A DNA stretch of 64,000 nt from positions 3,722,501 through 3,786,500 of the forward strand of contig CM034104.1 in assembly GCA_019914945.1 (NCBI GenBank), in the 5' to 3' direction. Shown here piece by piece: positions 61,379-64,000 of this stretch (positions within the stretch are counted from its first letter, which is position 1; every line of letters starts with the position of its first letter). The position numbers were made by a program, and so were the translations under genes. A model generated the notes under the pieces. The model was not told the origin of the DNA. It did no database searches and was given only the letters and a program-made list of their open reading frames with translations. Source of the stretch: Typha latifolia (lineage: Eukaryota; Streptophyta; Magnoliopsida; Poales; Typhaceae).

Positions 61379-64000
61379 CTGACCTAACTAAACTGAGTCG
61401 ACTAGCCCAGGCAAATACCAAATTGGTTCAAATTGAACCATAAATGGACTCTAAGTAATTAAAGATGCAAATAGAACCAACCAAAATAACAATAGGTCTA
61501 GACTAAGACTCACTCAATAGACTCCAGAAGATGGCGAACTTGTACTCTGTTTGATCGTAAGAAACTTCTTTTAGTTTTTTTTTCTATCTTGGTAGGAAAG
61601 TTATATGTAATTAGGGCTTCGATTCGAGAATTGAAATTTGGTGCGGACTGATTGCATTCGAGTTAGTCCGAACGTGCTATCAGATATGCACTATCCATTC
61701 GATAATTATGATCAAGGCAGCTTTATCCAATGGCCCTTTTGTATTTAATTTCAGATGTGATTATAATCGTCGAATATGTGCATCACTTACTAAATCTTAT
61801 CAAAACACTACATTTCTAAGAAGAAGATTTAAAAAAATAAATTCATGTATGGTCATGCCAGATTTGGGGACATAGAATTGATAGTTTGAATTGTCAAAAA
61901 GAAAGTGATAATAGAAGGTGTTATTTGCAAAAAAATTCCTTTTTTTCTTTTGTAAGAAATATATCTATATTTAAAGTCAAGGCCTTCAATTCAGATAGAG
62001 AGACTTCTGTTCTTTTGTTAGAAGTCCTCAGTGACATACATTTTTCCATCTAGGATAACATATTTTGATCTAGGTGCGCAATCTGACTAGAAAATATTAT
62101 TTCTTTCTAAAGATTTAACACAAAGTCTCTGGTGGAGTTCATAGACACTCCCAAAGGTTTTATCATTTTCAATATTATAAAATTGTTAATTTTTTTTGAT
62201 TTAATTATATATTCAACCTCTGAACTATGATGCAAGTAAATATTTAATGAAATCTATATTTTTTTTTCTCTTGAAGTTTTACGATAATTTTTTTTAATTA
62301 TTTCTATTTATATAGTGATAAACTATCATCGTCCGAGATCGATAAATGCTAACAACAAGGATGTTTTAGTTGAACTTTATTAAACAATTAAATAGATTTG
62401 CATGCCCTATGATCATGGCTTTAATTGAGATAAAAGAGCTACACTTAGTCTCCTTCAATCTGAACACCAAGCAAATTCCAAAAGCTAACTTTGATTACAA
62501 AAGAAAAATGTCAATATCATGGTAGATGCCATTGCATCTAGACATGCCAAGAAACTCAAAACTCCCACAGCTCCACCTCTTCTTCTTCAAACCAATGCTA
62601 TCTCTTTTGGTCACCCTAAATTGCTACACAATCACTTTTAATCATAAGTGTATCTTAGTCATGATACAAAGTTAAAGAATTCTACAAGATGCCATCTCTA
62701 ATGCTTCTTTATACCTAACTCTTTGGACTTTGAGGCATTCTTTGTAGAGAGGAACAACTTTGCAAGTCTTTAAGTAATCAATCCATGTCAATCTACTGGT
62801 AATTATTCTTCTACCACAGGGAGTAGATTAAAGTGGAGACACATGTATCACTGTCATCCTTAAGGAGTCCTTGGTTTTATTCCTCACCCCCTTCCTTGGA
62901 GACGAAGGATGGAAAAGAAAATTATGAGAAAATAATAGCTAGCTCCTGGAACAATCAAATCCATTAGTTGGCTAGTGATTCAACAACACACAAACTACTA
63001 GAGACATTGTGAGTTGGAGGTACAAATTTGGGTTGTTGATGGTAAATGATTTGTGATGTAATATTGATAGCATTAGATTCTTGTTTGAGTGTATTCATTC
63101 ACCAGTTCAGAATAGGAATACTTAGAGATACCAAGTATTATATCCCTATAATTTTAGTTCTTTTGTGATTGATATCTTATCTTTATCTTTAAGATGCTCG
63201 TAAATGGACATCTTTATTTTGCGTATGATTTTTATATGACATCCTACTATTATTTTGACTAACTATTATTAACCCAAATCTAATATATGATGTATTTAAG
63301 AGTCTCTTTGAAAAAATTATAAAAATATGCTTAAGACACCTTTGATCTGAATTTAGGCCAATCAAATTTACTAAAAATCATCTTAAGAAAATATAAGTTT
63401 AAGATTTTATGATGGTATTCTATGCAAGTTTATTTCTGAAGATAAATAAAAAGAGGGCAAAAAAAGAAGATGAGAAAGAATTTTTTTTCAGTGTCTTTGA
63501 GGACATAAAAATTAGAGTTAGATTACAAATAATTCAAAAGAAGGAATGTTAATCATAAAAATTACTAAAATATAAAATATTAATTTGAAAAGAATTCTTA
63601 AATAAATAACTAAAATCGGCATTTATCGCACGGTCCTCCGACTTATTAAATTTCACACCTCACTATTTGTTCATATTCGAAACAACTAATATGTTTTTAA
63701 TTTTGTTGTAATCCTAACGGGTGTTAAATATGGAGTAAGTCATCAAATTTGTAAAAATTGGTTTGATTGTTGGTAGAATTAATGGACTGTTTCTTCCAAG
63801 ATTTCTCTTTGATGATGGGCTGCTGGCGTTCTGGATAGCAACTTCTCCACACAAAAAATTCTTCGATTCATCCAATGCAATCTTAGGAAATGAGATGTGG
63901 ATTTGACCGACTGAAGAAATTTCATGCTGCAGTTGGTGGCCTGAAGATCACGAGTTCAATTCTTCCAAATTAAAGTCAAATTTTTCCCTCGAGCATCGCA
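59510..64000. other. Repeat-rich right arm, no supported gene
   Basis: It contains GC-richer sequence with repeated GCTAGGGCTT and TAGGCCTA-type words at 59930-60480, a long TA microsatellite, and AT-rich sequence to the end. A 77-codon frame on the minus strand at 60537-60770 starts MATLFHPRNIVLKEL but resembles nothing I recognise and is likely retroelement debris or chance. Confidence 0.5.
61318..61376. repeat. (TA)n microsatellite
   Basis: An uninterrupted AT/TA run of 59 bases. It is self-complementary and length-unstable. Confidence 0.95.

Overview
The window is nuclear plant DNA. It is AT-rich, its genes are split by GT-AG introns, and it is full of Ty1/copia, LINE, solo-LTR and MITE remnants. 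The proteins are plant-specific families: a rhodanese plus FSH-hydrolase fusion (STR6 type), the mitochondrial peptidase ICP55, the galactolipid remodelling enzyme SFR2, the histidine kinase CKI1, an M-gamma MADS factor and a pectinesterase. The wording of the SFR2, STR6 and MADS proteins looks monocot-like to me. That is an impression, not a proof. No prokaryotic, organellar, viral, CRISPR or tRNA/rRNA content was recognised.

Layout: 21-3118 is a probable large solo LTR. 3640-12771 (+) is an STR6-like gene whose second intron holds a complete 4.86-kb copia element on the minus strand, with 5-bp target duplications. 13992-22735 (+) is ICP55 with 14 exons; its introns carry a minisatellite and a 119-bp tandem duplication. 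24290-35471 (-) is SFR2 with 10 exons; its first intron (5.2 kb) is mostly a 5'-truncated LINE with target duplications, and intron 8 carries a 1.2-kb inverted-repeat element. 35472-40619 is intergenic and holds a perfect solo LTR (TSD ACATA) and two related MITEs. 40620-47307 (+) is a CKI1-type sensor kinase with 7 exons. 47308-50478 holds a hAT-like MITE. 50479-51327 (+) is an M-gamma type I MADS gene split by an unusual 258-bp intron. 52718-54561 (-) is a pectinesterase with an apparent frameshift and no visible last exon. 54562-64000 has no gene I can support; it holds degenerate repeats, including two copies of a TTCGAA-rich repeat.

Four genes (STR6, ICP55, SFR2, CKI1) can be spliced in frame from start to stop on the exon coordinates given below. 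STR6 and ICP55 are also close neighbours in Arabidopsis (At1g09280 and At1g09300), so that pair looks like old conserved microsynteny. CKI1 and AGL80-like M-gamma MADS factors are both known from central-cell and female-gametophyte development in Arabidopsis. Their adjacency, about 3.2 kb apart on the same strand, is the most biologically suggestive feature here, but a functional link is only inference. I did not find a wholly new system. The best leads are the gene-plus-transposon architectures, the intron-containing MADS gene flanked by a direct duplication, and the damaged pectinesterase beside it.
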